NCBI GenBank assembly: GCA_030527015.1
Contig: JAUNBR010000038.1
Coordinates: forward strand, 1-37,392
From: Planctomycetia bacterium
Lineage (GTDB): Bacteria; Planctomycetota; Planctomycetia; Pirellulales; Thermoguttaceae
DNA: 37,392 bases
Reading direction: 5' to 3'
Below the pieces are notes generated by a model. That model did no database searches. It saw nothing but the letters and a program-made list of their open reading frames with translations, and was not told the DNA's origin. The position numbers and the translations under genes are program-made. This document shows positions 7,975-17,586 of the stretch, piece after piece (position 1 is the stretch's first letter; the number at the start of each line of letters is the position of its first letter).

Positions 7975-8541
7975 TCAAATTTTCCTTAGACCATTAAACT
8001 GCCGAAAAAAATGCCGAAATTCTTCAGGAGAAATCATTTTTTGAATTTCTCTCGTAATTTTTGCCACCGCCAGACTGTCCTCCAACGCATTATGATGCCG
8101 AAAAATAATACCAAAATGCGCTGCAACAGAATTCAATTTACAGTCTGGCTGACGATAATCACACCCTTTTCGTAAGATTTTCCGCGTCATTTCCAGCGTA
8201 CATCCCCACCAAAATGAGGGAACCGCCAGGCCATAATATTTTAAAGTACCGTAAAGTACTCCTCTATCAAAAACTGCGTTATGCGCCACCAGAGGAAAGT
8301 CACCTATAAAATCTGCCATTTCACGGCACCAAATAACCTGAAATGATGGTTTATCGTACACATCCTCATATGTCATTCCATGAATTTTTATACATTTTTT
8401 CTCAAAAAAAGAAGTCGGCGGACGAATAAACCACTCTCGTTCATCCACAAATTCTCCATTTATACACTTTACCAGACCGACAGCACAAGCACTGTTCACA
8501 TTAAAATTCGCCGTTTCAAAATCGATCGCAACGAAATTCAT
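7975..8541 (-). CDS. DnaQ-like 3'-5' exonuclease (DEDDh)
   Basis: 188 aa. Exo I is FVAIDFETAN (the two acidic metal ligands), Exo II is PLVAHNAVFDRGVL, and Exo III is HHNALEDSLAVAKI with the His five residues before the Asp, which makes it DEDDh. KCIKIHGMTYEDV and CKLNSVAAHFGI are standard for the family of polymerase epsilon-like and related exonucleases. It has no extra domain, so it may act in repair or in RNA processing. The start ATG has AGGA upstream. It heads a two-gene unit with the pseudouridine synthase. Confidence 0.88.
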   Translation of the reverse strand: MNFVAIDFETANFNVNSACAVGLVKCINGEFVDEREWFIRPPTSFFEKKCIKIHGMTYEDVYDKPSFQVIWCREMADFIGDFPLVAHNAVFDRGVLYGTLKYYGLAVPSFWWGCTLEMTRKILRKGCDYRQPDCKLNSVAAHFGIIFRHHNALEDSLAVAKITREIQKMISPEEFRHFFRQFNGLRKI

Positions 8542-8713
8542 TCGTCATGTCCTATTTAATCTTACTTGTGTAACTTCCAAAAATAAATTATAATTATTTC
8601 TGAAAAAGAATTTATATCCCCTGTACGAAAGTTTCGCTTTTCCTGCCAGACGACAAGCTGGCTAAAACCACGGATACGTATAAACTAAAATTTAAAAGTG
8701 GACTGTTATATTA

Positions 8714-9343
8714 ATGACATTTTACCAAAAACCTCTGATTCTTGCTAGTCATTCTCCACGAAGAAAAGAACTTTTAAGCCGTGCGGGAATAAATTTTGAC
8801 ATTTTTCCTGCTTCAGAAGATGCGGAAATGCCCATTCCACAGAATTTTGATGGTCCAAAAAACTTTTTTTCACCTGAAAATTTTGTAAAAATGCAGGCGC
8901 AGCGAAAAGCAGAGAGCGTCATGCGCCAGATGCCTGACCGTGACTGCCTCATTCTGGGATGTGACACCGTGGCCGTATGCGAAGATGTGATTCTCGGAAA
9001 ACCCGTGGATCGTCAGGATGCAAAAAAAATCCTTCAGAAACTTTCCGGAAAAATACATTATGTAATTACAGGAATCTGCTTAAAAAATCCTCATGACCCA
9101 AATTTTGAAAAACTGGAAGCTGTTAAAACTCAGCTTTTTATGGAAAATCTGACCGAAGAAATGCTGGAAGATTACCTAAACTCCGGTGCATGGAAAGGAA
9201 AAGCGGGCGCTTTCGGATACCAAGATAAAAATAATTGGCTGCGCATTATTTCCGGAAGTGAATCGAATGTCGTGGGGCTTCCGATGGAACGTCTGTTAGA
9301 ATGGCTGGCAGACTTTTCTTTTCCACGCACCCCTTTTTTTTAA
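8714..9343 (+). CDS. maf: Maf-family nucleoside triphosphate pyrophosphatase
   Basis: 209 aa. Maf enzymes hydrolyse modified or non-canonical NTPs to monophosphates and affect septation. The substrate loop LILASHSPRRKELLSRAG is diagnostic; later motifs are LILGCDTVAV (metal ligand Asp), LGKPVDRQDAKKILQKLSG and the C-terminal GKAGAFGYQDKNNWLRIISG followed by NVVGLPME. An insertion of about 15 residues (around NFDGPKNFFSPENF) separates the first two motifs, slightly longer than usual. Whether it prefers dTTP/UTP or m7GTP cannot be settled from sequence. No clear ribosome binding site. The 172 bp upstream, shared with the divergent exonuclease, hold a small GCCAG...CTGGC hairpin near 8645-8662. 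Confidence 0.92.
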   Translation: MTFYQKPLILASHSPRRKELLSRAGINFDIFPASEDAEMPIPQNFDGPKNFFSPENFVKMQAQRKAESVMRQMPDRDCLILGCDTVAVCEDVILGKPVDRQDAKKILQKLSGKIHYVITGICLKNPHDPNFEKLEAVKTQLFMENLTEEMLEDYLNSGAWKGKAGAFGYQDKNNWLRIISGSESNVVGLPMERLLEWLADFSFPRTPFF

Positions 9344-9346
9344 TTT

Positions 9347-9457
9347 TATATGCTGGTTCCACTTTAAATTTCCGTTTTGTGCAGCTCTAAAAGCAGGCTT
9401 TTTTAGCGAAACAAAATGCCTGGGAAGCAGAATTTTATCGTATATCGGGTATAAAAA
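9347..9457 (-). repeat. Interspersed ~108-bp repeat
   Basis: TATGCTGGTTCCACTTTAAA to ATCGGGTATAAAAA with apex TTAGCGAAAC. It starts almost at the maf stop codon. Confidence 0.88.
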
Positions 9458-9459
9458 TA

Positions 9460-9545
9460 CTGATACACCATAAAATTTCCGCATCCACCGGTATTTCAGG
9501 ATGCACGAAACTCCTACGTTCCAGACCATACAAAAAGTGTCATTT
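9460..9545 (+). repeat. Interspersed repeat, degenerate
   Basis: Only the left end (GATACACCATAAAATTTCCG) is well kept. The centre and right end are eroded. It lies between two reverse copies. Confidence 0.5.
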
Positions 9546-9548
9546 TAA

Positions 9549-9660
9549 TATATCCTGGTTCCAATTTAAAATTTCGTTTTGTGCAGATCTGAAAGCAGGC
9601 ATTTTCAGCGAAGCAAAAAAGCCGGTGAAGCTGAATTTTATAATGTATCGGGTATAAAAT
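9549..9660 (-). repeat. Interspersed ~108-bp repeat, young subfamily
   Basis: Carries the subfamily marks CCAATTTAAAATTTCG and CCGGTGAAGCTGAATTTTA and the apex CAGCGAAGC. Nearly identical to the copies at 17645, 22865, 29288 and 35366. Confidence 0.92.
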
Positions 9661-9778
9661 AAGGATAATTTTATACTGCCGCACAAGCAATTTTTGTAAC
9701 ACAAGATTTCAGAACAGCAGAAAATTTCTTGCATTCCCGGCGGTTTTCATAAATAGACGGTATCTATTATACAGATAT

Positions 9779-9896
9779 TATATCCGATGCACGATAAATT
9801 TCCGCTTCCCTGGCATTTTGTTTCGCTGAAAATACCTGGCATTCAGAGCCGAAAAAAAATGGAAATTTAAAGTGGAACCAGAATATATTTTATCCT
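9779..9896 (+). repeat. Interspersed ~108-bp repeat
   Basis: TATATCCGATGCACGATAAA to GGAACCAGAATATA. With the neighbouring copies it fills much of the 850-bp gap between maf and the kinase. The remainder of that gap is AT-rich and shows no gene. Confidence 0.88.
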
Positions 9897-10049
9897 TAAT
9901 TCCAGTGATCATTCATAGAAATATAACGAAATAAACAGGACTTCTCACACAGCGAAAAAGTTTTAACGCTCCGAAGGAAACGGTGCTTTAAAATATATCA
10001 GAGAAGCACTTTAAATCTTAATTTTACGCGATCACAGAAGCAAAATATT

Positions 10050-10158
10050 TATACTGGCTCTCCTTTAAATTTTCGTTTTTTGTAGCTCCGAAAGCCTGGT
10101 ATTTTCAGTGAAGCAAAAATGTCTGTGAAGCGGAAATTTATAGTACATCGGGAAAAAA
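10050..10158 (-). repeat. Interspersed ~108-bp repeat
   Basis: TATACTGGCTCTCCTTTAAA at the left, apex CAGTGAAGC. It ends 33 bp before the kinase start codon, so any kinase promoter must lie in or beyond it. Confidence 0.85.
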
Positions 10159-10191
10159 CCAAAACGCCTAAAATTTTGTTTTCATCATTAT

Positions 10192-12720
10192 ATGATACAG
10201 CCAAATAACGTCCCTTCAAAAACAGATAAAAGTAAAGATCCTCAGCAGGATGAGATTCTGTTCGCGGTTCTGGATGAGTATACCCGACGATTTCCAGACG
10301 GAAATTTTCCAGATCGGGCACAAATTGAATCCGCACATCCAGAACTCTCTCCACGCCTGTGGGAATGCCTTCAGGGCCTGGCCATGATACAGGGGGTCTC
10401 CGCGAAAGACCAGACACCACAGTTTTTGAATAAAGATTTTCATTCACAGTCTGAATTCCTGCCAGAAAATAAAAAACAGAATGAAGTACAGTCTCCTTTT
10501 CCCCCGGGTTTCTCATCTTCCCCCACAGATGACCTTTCTCAGTCCATACTTCCAAAACCTTTAGGTGATTTCCAACTTATACGCGAAATCGGCAGAGGAG
10601 GCATGGGAATCGTATATGAAGCACGCCAATTCTCTCTTGGTCGTCTGGTGGCGCTAAAAATACTTCCTTTCGCCTCCACTGTCGACCAGCGCCAGCTACA
10701 GAGATTTCATAATGAAGCCACGGCCGCAGCGAATCTAGAACATCCGGGAATCGTTCCCATATACGCGATCGGCTGTGAACGCGGAGTTCATTATTATGCC
10801 ATGCGCCTGATTAATGGCCAGCATCTGGGGGTGATCATCCAAGATTTACGCCTGCATAACGGCATTCGAGAAATACCGGATTCCGCCGAAACATCTTTCT
10901 CTTCCCATGTTTCATATTATACCACGACTCATGATTCAAAAGATAAAGCAGATAAAGACACCTCTCATTTTCAGGAATCACAAAATCTTGAAAGCACACC
11001 ACCCTACCATGATCTGACGACAGAAGTCAGCCAGCTTTACTCACATAACCGCCGCTCTTTTTATCGTTCTGTGGCAAATTATATGAAGCAGGCCGCGGAA
11101 GCTCTGGATTATGCTCATCAGTGTGGCGTAATTCATCGAGACATTAAACCTGCGAATCTCCTGGTGGATACAGATGGAAAACTCTGGATTACTGATTTCG
11201 GTCTGGCCCACATTCAGTCAAATGTTCATCTGACTCAGACCGGGGAGATTTTTGGCACGCCACGTTATATGAGTCCGGAGCAGGCACAGGGACAAAATCG
11301 GCTGGTGGATCACCGTGTGGATATTTATTCACTCGGGGCGACTTTTTATGAATTACTGACTTTACATGCAATTTTTGCTGAAAAAAATCAGGTGCGTTTA
11401 CTGCACCGAATTACTCACGAAGAGCCACGTCTTCCTCACTCCTATGACCCCCAAATTCCGCATGACCTGGAAACGATTCTGCTGAAATGTATCGCCAAAA
11501 ATTCCCAGGAACGTTACGAAACGGCCGGGGAACTGGCGAATGATTTAACCTGTTTCCTCCAGGATCGTCCCATCATGGCAAAACGCCCTGGAATCCTGGA
11601 TATTACCCGTAAATGGCTGCGCCGACACCCCTCTGTCATCTGGACCACTCTCGTCATCATGATGGTCATCATGGGTGCCTTACTCATAAATCGACACACC
11701 TTAAAAGAGTCTCGAAGAGAAACGCTCGCTGCGCTGGATAAGGCCCATGCCCGATTCCACCAGGCACGTTTAGCTGCCGACACACTTATAAATATCGCCC
11801 GAGAAGATCTCGGAGACGGACCATCACCTGCACTGCGAAAAACACGCCAAAAATTGTTGGATACCGCTTTACTGCTTTACCAGGACTTTCTGACTCATGA
11901 TGAGCTGGATCCCGAAACAGAAGCTCAAATCACGGCCATGCAAAATTATATTCTCCAATTCATGGAAAGCCTTACAGAACTGGAGGGGATGCCACCACTT
12001 CACCTTCTCTTCCTGCCTGATGTGCACAGAGACCTTCATCTTACCGCACAGCAGCATCAGGAATTAAACACTCTGCGAGAAGAAATCCAGCAGTCCGGCG
12101 GAGAAATATTTCGTAAAACACGAAATATGGATCCTGATGAACGCTTGGCACATATGATACGAAACATGCGCAGTAAAGTCACTCGCGTGCAAGAAATATT
12201 AACCGCAGAACAGTTTCAGCGCTTAATCCAAATCGGCATTCAGATCAGGTCTGACGCCATAACAGATCCTCAAATTGCCACGATTCTCCAGTTAACGGAA
12301 CAGCAAAAACAAAAAATTCAGGAAATCTTAATTCAGCAGGAAATTCTTGACCGAATCATGCAAGATACCGCGGCTAATATTCCCACGGATCCGCCCGAAC
12401 GGGGGAAAAATCCTCCGGAACGAAATAAACTTCATGAATGGAGCCGAACACCACCGCCGAAACTGAATCATAATCCAGAGCTTCAAAATACACCTCCGGT
12501 ACGAGATGAAATGCCCGGCCCACCTCCAGAAACACCCTCAGACTATTTAAATAAAAAACAGCGTTCCGCCCTGCAGGCAGAGCTGGAATCCATTCTGACG
12601 AAAGATCAATTAAAAACATGGAAAGAACTGTGCGGGCCACCATTTTCCCAAACTTCCGGAAAAAAACGTTTTATGCCCCGTCCACATTTTCTTGAAATCC
12701 CAGACAGAGAACATCCATAA
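10192..12720 (+). CDS. Transmembrane Ser/Thr protein kinase with long C-terminal sensor tail
   Basis: 842 aa. Residues 1-120 hold the adaptor-like segment common in planctomycete kinases (LDEYTRRFPDGNFPDRAQIE...HPELSPRLWECL). The kinase domain spans about 126-455: Gly loop IGRGGMGIVYEA, Lys156 in VALKIL, HRDIKPANLL with Asp317, DFG at 335-337 and GTPRYMSPEQ. An approximately 60-residue insert (225-285) sits between the hinge and helix E. One membrane helix (about 482-500) separates this from a 340-residue C-terminal region. That tail has helical LTAQQHQELNTLREEI and LTEQQKQKIQEIL repeats, similar in style to LTxxQ-type Spy/CpxP proteins, and a Pro-rich stretch. No PASTA repeats. The tail probably lies outside the cytoplasmic membrane and may sense a signal; that is inference. 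No ribosome binding site is visible at the ATG. Confidence 0.9.
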   Translation: MIQPNNVPSKTDKSKDPQQDEILFAVLDEYTRRFPDGNFPDRAQIESAHPELSPRLWECLQGLAMIQGVSAKDQTPQFLNKDFHSQSEFLPENKKQNEVQSPFPPGFSSSPTDDLSQSILPKPLGDFQLIREIGRGGMGIVYEARQFSLGRLVALKILPFASTVDQRQLQRFHNEATAAANLEHPGIVPIYAIGCERGVHYYAMRLINGQHLGVIIQDLRLHNGIREIPDSAETSFSSHVSYYTTTHDSKDKADKDTSHFQESQNLESTPPYHDLTTEVSQLYSHNRRSFYRSVANYMKQAAEALDYAHQCGVIHRDIKPANLLVDTDGKLWITDFGLAHIQSNVHLTQTGEIFGTPRYMSPEQAQGQNRLVDHRVDIYSLGATFYELLTLHAIFAEKNQVRLLHRITHEEPRLPHSYDPQIPHDLETILLKCIAKNSQERYETAGELANDLTCFLQDRPIMAKRPGILDITRKWLRRHPSVIWTTLVIMMVIMGALLINRHTLKESRRETLAALDKAHARFHQARLAADTLINIAREDLGDGPSPALRKTRQKLLDTALLLYQDFLTHDELDPETEAQITAMQNYILQFMESLTELEGMPPLHLLFLPDVHRDLHLTAQQHQELNTLREEIQQSGGEIFRKTRNMDPDERLAHMIRNMRSKVTRVQEILTAEQFQRLIQIGIQIRSDAITDPQIATILQLTEQQKQKIQEILIQQEILDRIMQDTAANIPTDPPERGKNPPERNKLHEWSRTPPPKLNHNPELQNTPPVRDEMPGPPPETPSDYLNKKQRSALQAELESILTKDQLKTWKELCGPPFSQTSGKKRFMPRPHFLEIPDREHP

Positions 12721-12963
12721 TGAAAACCTGCCCCACACCTTTTTTCCCTTTCATCTGTTTTCGTGCCAAGGAACCTCTCCGATTCTGACACCACCAGATA
12801 CGAATACCATTTTCAATTTACGATAAATTCTTTCATGTCCACGCTATTTATTTCACTAAAAATCCCTTCCTTTCCATAAAAATTGGAAACATGACGGAAG
12901 CATCCGTTTAACATATACCAGATTCATTCCCCTACAGACGCCACTTTATGTTCTGGCTTTACA

Positions 12964-13072
12964 TTATCCTGGTTCTCCTTTACATTCCCATTTTATGCGG
13001 CTCTAAAAGCAGACTTTTTCCACGATGCAAAATACCGAGGAAGTGGAAATTCATAGTGAATCGGGTATAAAA
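12964..13072 (-). repeat. Interspersed ~108-bp repeat
   Basis: TATCCTGGTTCTCCTTTACA to ATCGGGTATAAAAT, apex CACGATGC. It lies between two convergent genes. The 240 bp on its left (12721-12963) show nothing recognisable. Confidence 0.8.
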
Positions 13073-13113
13073 TACCATGAAAGTGTAATTTTATAGCGTA
13101 TCGAGCATAAAAT
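13073..13113 (-). repeat. Right-end fragment of the interspersed repeat
   Basis: GTAATTTTATAGCGTATCGA with a trailing ATAAAATA repeats the right end of the adjacent full copy in the same orientation. Confidence 0.6.
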
Positions 13114-13133
13114 ATCTCCGATATGATACAAAA

Positions 13134-15605
13134 TTACACATTTTGGTCCGCCGAAGAATTCACTGCCTGAGCAGGATTTCCCCTCTGTAAATCCTGCGGG
13201 ATATTCTTCAGAAATGCCTGCCCGCCACGTGTAATTAAAATCGCAGGTAAAACCGTTAAGTCACTTAACAGCGCGACCATTAACAGCGCGAACATAAAGT
13301 AACTAAAATAAATAACTGGAATGAACGGACTGACGACATAAGAAACCAGACCGAAAGAACACACCGCAGCCGTCTGAAACATGGCCACGCCGCATTTTTG
13401 AAATGCCATCCGAACAGCATCCTTACGCCCCAGACCTCTCTGATGGGCGATTCGGAACCACGTAATATAATGCACCGCATTATCCACCGCGATTCCCAGT
13501 GCAGCAGAACCAGTTAACATCGTGCCAATTTCCACACGAACTCCCAACCATCCTACTAAACCAAAAATAATAATACACGGTAACACCGAAGGAAACACCG
13601 CAAAAATACCACAGCGCACACTGCGAAACAGCACCATCAGAATGAACGCGATGATAAAAAATGCCGTCATAAAACTAATCTTCAGATCCGTCAGTAACTG
13701 TTCCTGCGCCCGAAATACTAAAGGCACTCCCCCCGTCACTAAAAATCTTGCTGGCGAAGAAGCCGTTACATTCTCCGCTGCTTCCGTCACAGCCACCCCC
13801 TCTTTCTCCGATTCACTTTTCGCCAGAATGCCTTTTTTCACCTGCACGCCAGCTTCCGTCTCCGCCAAAACAGAATGAACGATCTCATGAATATTATCCA
13901 AAAGTGGTCCATAATCATTTTTCTTCATGGCGTATGTCCTCAGTGTAATCCGCCAGTACTGCCGCCCATCCTTTTCCACAAAAAAACCACTCTGATTTAA
14001 CATATCTTGATTTCGTGATAATTTCCCCGCATATGCACGACGTTTCGCCGCATCCCCTGAACTGCGCCCCTCTGGAATATCCTGTAAAAAATTCAAAATG
14101 CTGATAACACCCGTATCAGGTACTTTTTCTTCCAGCTGCTTCACTAAATCATTTACCACTCTCAGGCGATCAAAAATTTCCATATTCTCGCCAGCAGGAA
14201 AATCCAGCATAATTTCCACAGGCACTAACGGACCAAAATTTTCCTCGATCCATTTATAATTCTGAATCGGACGCGTATCTGAACGTAACATGGAATGGAT
14301 TCCTATATTCGTCTTGATATGCAGCGCACCGTAAATTCCCACCGCAGCCAGAACCACCGCAAGGAAAACCACTCCATACGAATAACGATTCACCAGAGGA
14401 AAAAACAGCCCTTCTATTTTCTTACCTAACCATGTCGGTGCCGCACTCTCCGCCAGTCCATCTCCATCCGCCTCCTTCACACCGTCCTTTTTATCCTTAC
14501 CCTGCCAAGCATATATCGGAAACACCAAAAAGTGTAATGGTACATATATCATTAACAAAAAAATGGAAATCACCAGAGCCAGAGAACTTATCCATCCAAA
14601 TTTTCCGATCGGCACTAACTGACTGCTGACAAAAGAAAGTAAACCCGCGACCGTCGTCACCACAGAAATAAACGTGGGCACCAGAGCCGTGGACAGTGCC
14701 TGATAAACCGCCTGCTGGGGAGGTAAACTCCGAATCGCCTCACGATAATAATTCACCAGATGGATTCCCGCCGACATGGACAGCACGAACGTTAAATTCG
14801 CCGCCAATAAAAGCACTGAGTCGAACGGTATATTCATATAATAAATAAGTGCCAGACATACCTGCTGATTAAAAAAGGAAATAAAAAATACTAAAAGTGC
14901 TGCCCTTAAGTTACGAAAACAAAGATAAGAAATAAAAATGCCAATTAAATAAGAAACGGCATTCATTTCGATAATATATAATCGTGAAATATCATCGATC
15001 GATACAGAATCTGTCGTCGAGCCTCCCACCTTAATTTTTTCTGCGCTCAGACCAGGGATGGAATCCGCAATTTCTGATACAGAATGAACCGCTTCCTGGC
15101 GAAAGATCCTCCCATCTTCTGAAATTAATGCGATCAGTGCAGTTTCCTGTCCATCATTCGATAATAAATATCCCCGAAGACGTGCTAAAACTTCATCCCG
15201 CTCCAGCCCCACTTCATTCTCAAGAATGTCATAAACATCCTTTCCCGTTAAGATTTTTTGGAATAATATCCGCGAACTTCCGTCCCGCACACGGATCGGT
15301 TCCAAAAGCCGGTGCTTCATCTCTTGTAACTGGGGAGAGTCCAGCGTACATCCCTCCCACGAGATAAACATGATCTCATCACAACCAAAAATTTCTTGAA
15401 ATTCACTCAAATTTTTCGTTTCTTCAAATCCTGCTGGAACCCAGTCCTCCACACGGTTTTCTGTGTGGGACCACGACTTTTGTGCTCCATACATAATAAT
15501 CGGCAACAAAAAGAAAAGAAGAAATAATAATATCGAAGGATAATTTAAAATATGTTTTAATATACACAGAATACACCCAACGAAGGAAAACTTTTTTTCT
15601 GACAT
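13134..15605 (-). CDS. RND/MMPL-family membrane exporter
   Basis: 823 aa with the duplicated RND layout: one N-terminal helix (about 15-40), a large exported loop (40-215), a block of five or six helices, a second helix and large loop (about 405-645), then a last helical block. The sterol-sensing/MMPL-type motif GSAALGIAVDNAVHYITWFR lies in the second half, and the first half has LAANLTFVLSMSAGIHLVNYYREAI. Family members use the proton gradient to export lipids, hopanoids or drugs across the inner membrane. The substrate is unknown, and no membrane-fusion or outer-membrane partner lies next to it. AAGGAT precedes the ATG. The second exported loop carries an Ala/Glu-rich insert around residue 590-615. 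Confidence 0.88.
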   Translation of the reverse strand: MSEKKFSFVGCILCILKHILNYPSILLFLLFFLLPIIMYGAQKSWSHTENRVEDWVPAGFEETKNLSEFQEIFGCDEIMFISWEGCTLDSPQLQEMKHRLLEPIRVRDGSSRILFQKILTGKDVYDILENEVGLERDEVLARLRGYLLSNDGQETALIALISEDGRIFRQEAVHSVSEIADSIPGLSAEKIKVGGSTTDSVSIDDISRLYIIEMNAVSYLIGIFISYLCFRNLRAALLVFFISFFNQQVCLALIYYMNIPFDSVLLLAANLTFVLSMSAGIHLVNYYREAIRSLPPQQAVYQALSTALVPTFISVVTTVAGLLSFVSSQLVPIGKFGWISSLALVISIFLLMIYVPLHFLVFPIYAWQGKDKKDGVKEADGDGLAESAAPTWLGKKIEGLFFPLVNRYSYGVVFLAVVLAAVGIYGALHIKTNIGIHSMLRSDTRPIQNYKWIEENFGPLVPVEIMLDFPAGENMEIFDRLRVVNDLVKQLEEKVPDTGVISILNFLQDIPEGRSSGDAAKRRAYAGKLSRNQDMLNQSGFFVEKDGRQYWRITLRTYAMKKNDYGPLLDNIHEIVHSVLAETEAGVQVKKGILAKSESEKEGVAVTEAAENVTASSPARFLVTGGVPLVFRAQEQLLTDLKISFMTAFFIIAFILMVLFRSVRCGIFAVFPSVLPCIIIFGLVGWLGVRVEIGTMLTGSAALGIAVDNAVHYITWFRIAHQRGLGRKDAVRMAFQKCGVAMFQTAAVCSFGLVSYVVSPFIPVIYFSYFMFALLMVALLSDLTVLPAILITRGGQAFLKNIPQDLQRGNPAQAVNSSADQNV

Positions 15606-15730
15606 ATCCTTATACCTGTATCAATTATTCACCAAAGAAGATACTTCCACGAATACTCTTTTTGTCAAAATCTGTTCCATCTCAATAAAATCAGAACCAC
15701 CATATAATAATTCTCTCCATTTTAATGCCT

Positions 15731-15838
15731 TATACTGAACCTACTTTAAATTTCCATTTCATACCAGCAGTAAAACAGATTTTTTAACGAAGCAAAAATT
15801 CCAGAAAAGTGAATCTTTATAGCGTACCGGGTATAAAA
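15731..15838 (-). repeat. Interspersed ~108-bp repeat, diverged
   Basis: TATACTGAACCTACTTTAAA to ACCGGGTATAAAAA, apex TAACGAAGC. It lies 125 bp upstream of the exporter start. Confidence 0.8.
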
Positions 15839-15940
15839 AATATCATGCCTCCGAGATAAAATTTTTTTCTCCAATAATTTCTCACTTTCCAGAACGCCCG
15901 TCTTTTACATATTAAAAATACTTATCCTCTATTTCTATGT

Positions 15941-16030
15941 AAATTATACACGACCACAGAGATACACATTTTTCAGTGAAGCAAAAACTCGAAGAGAAGT
16001 GAAAATTATAATAGTACCTCGTGTATATAA
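15941..16030 (-). repeat. Interspersed repeat, degenerate
   Basis: The centre (TTTTTCAGTGAAGCAAAAA) and right half are recognisable; the left end is lost. From here to 16263 the DNA is AT-rich with no gene that I can support. Confidence 0.5.
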
Positions 16031-16263
16031 ACTCAAAATCTGCTGCCACGATTTTAGCTTTTATTATAATTTATTTCAGCTCGATACACAAGGTTTAAAT
16101 ATACAGAAAATAAAAATTTCAGCAGATTCTTATTCAAAAGAATATCACAGATCTTAAAATACGGCATCTCTTTTTTGAAATACAGTAAATAGGCAAAATT
16201 TAACGATTTCTCAGATTTCTCAAAAAAATAATCTTACCTGTACTTTCATAACGGATGGTCTAA

Positions 16264-16369
16264 AATACTGGTTCCACTTTAAATTTCCGTTTTTTTCGGT
16301 TCTGAAAGCAGGCATTTTCAGCAAAACACCGGAGAAGCAGAAATTTATAGTATATCGAGTAAAAAATAT
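16264..16369 (-). repeat. Interspersed ~108-bp repeat
   Basis: TACTGGTTCCACTTTAAATT to TATATCGAGTAAAAAA. The apex is shortened (CAGCAAAACACC), so the stem is incomplete. Confidence 0.85.
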
Positions 16370-16464
16370 TCAGTTCCGGAATGATACTTGGCGAAAAAAG
16401 CCTGCGCCTTTCGTGCCTTATTAATTTAAATTTTTCATAAAATCAGGAATATTTCTGAAACGTT

Positions 16465-17586
16465 TTACCCGTTTTTTACTGCTGCGACACATATTTCCTG
16501 ATGACTGTAATGGAGCTGACGGGCACGAACCTCATACCCCCAGCAGCGAATACGCTCCAGGTACTCTTCCACCTGTAAACCCATTCGCCAGTCTGGAAAT
16601 TTAAGTGTCAGTAACATTCCCCGCACATTTACCAGCCGGTGAGAAACGATCGATTCGATCACATCCAGTGTATAATTCGGAGGCACATTAATATCACACG
16701 TCAGCCAACGAACTTTCTTAAAAACAGCTCGACTGACGAAAGCAATTTTTGACCGAACATGGGTAAAACGCTTTTCTTTCATTACGTCAGGATGCATTTC
16801 TGCCGGATCCACACCGATAACACGGCACCCACGCGATAAAAGCACCTGTGTCGCACCACCAGGAGCACTTCCGATTTCACAGACCGTTTCATTCTCTTTC
16901 AGTGGAAATTCCGACCAGCGTAACGCCTCTTCCATTTTCAGCCAGGCTCTGGACGCCACATTTTTCGGCATTTCCTTTTCCAGTTCTAGCATTCCTCCAG
17001 GAAATCCATCGGAAAAAGAACACACACGATGAAAGCCCACCAGCCATTCCTGGTAAGCACCATTTTCTGGTAACTTTTGCCTTTTACGCAAAAAATCAGC
17101 GGTTTCCTGCGGAGGCTGAGGATTAATTAAAATACAGTCCAGCACCATCTCTCCACAACTGGCCGGTAAACTCTGCCCCTGAGGCGTACCCGCAGTACAA
17201 AACTCACACAACTGTCCACAGATTTCTTCTGCTTCCACAGTTCGCCGCGGTTCAAATTTAAAATCCCCAATTTTAAATGTATCTCGCGGAAAGACATGCA
17301 CACGCTGAATGGCACGACCTTCCGCCAGCTTCCATACGTTTTCCACCATTTCCCGACGATTTTCACCACGTACCGTTCCCAGCGAAAATCCCCAGCTTCT
17401 GGCAAAAACACTCCGTATTCCTTCTTCCTCCGCCTTTCGCGCTTCACTTTCTGTCAATTTAAATGTGAGCAGGCCAGGACGTGAAAACGCCAGACGTGAT
17501 TCTGGAAATTCACGACTTATCTCCGATTTTACATTCGGTTCTGCACCGACCTGACACGTAATAAAAATAAATGGTGATATTCTCAC
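16465..17586 (-). CDS. RlmM-like 23S rRNA 2'-O-methyltransferase (FtsJ fold)
   Basis: 373 aa from a GTG at 17586-17584. The catalytic half shows the FtsJ signature: ETVCEIGSAPGGATQVLLSRGC (SAM site; quoted in part, SAPGG is key), VIGVDPAEM, WLTCDINVPP (Asp), LLTLKFPDW (Lys) and SHQEICVAAV, which together match the K-D-K-E tetrad. RlmM methylates C2498 of 23S rRNA in E. coli. The N-terminal FIFITCQVGAEPNVKSEI is the expected beginning of this family, so I reject the longer frame from an ATG at 17658, because those 24 codons are entirely interspersed repeat. The chosen GTG itself comes from the end of a repeat copy and has only a weak ribosome binding site. Confidence 0.85.
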   Translation of the reverse strand: MRISPFIFITCQVGAEPNVKSEISREFPESRLAFSRPGLLTFKLTESEARKAEEEGIRSVFARSWGFSLGTVRGENRREMVENVWKLAEGRAIQRVHVFPRDTFKIGDFKFEPRRTVEAEEICGQLCEFCTAGTPQGQSLPASCGEMVLDCILINPQPPQETADFLRKRQKLPENGAYQEWLVGFHRVCSFSDGFPGGMLELEKEMPKNVASRAWLKMEEALRWSEFPLKENETVCEIGSAPGGATQVLLSRGCRVIGVDPAEMHPDVMKEKRFTHVRSKIAFVSRAVFKKVRWLTCDINVPPNYTLDVIESIVSHRLVNVRGMLLTLKFPDWRMGLQVEEYLERIRCWGYEVRARQLHYSHQEICVAAVKNG

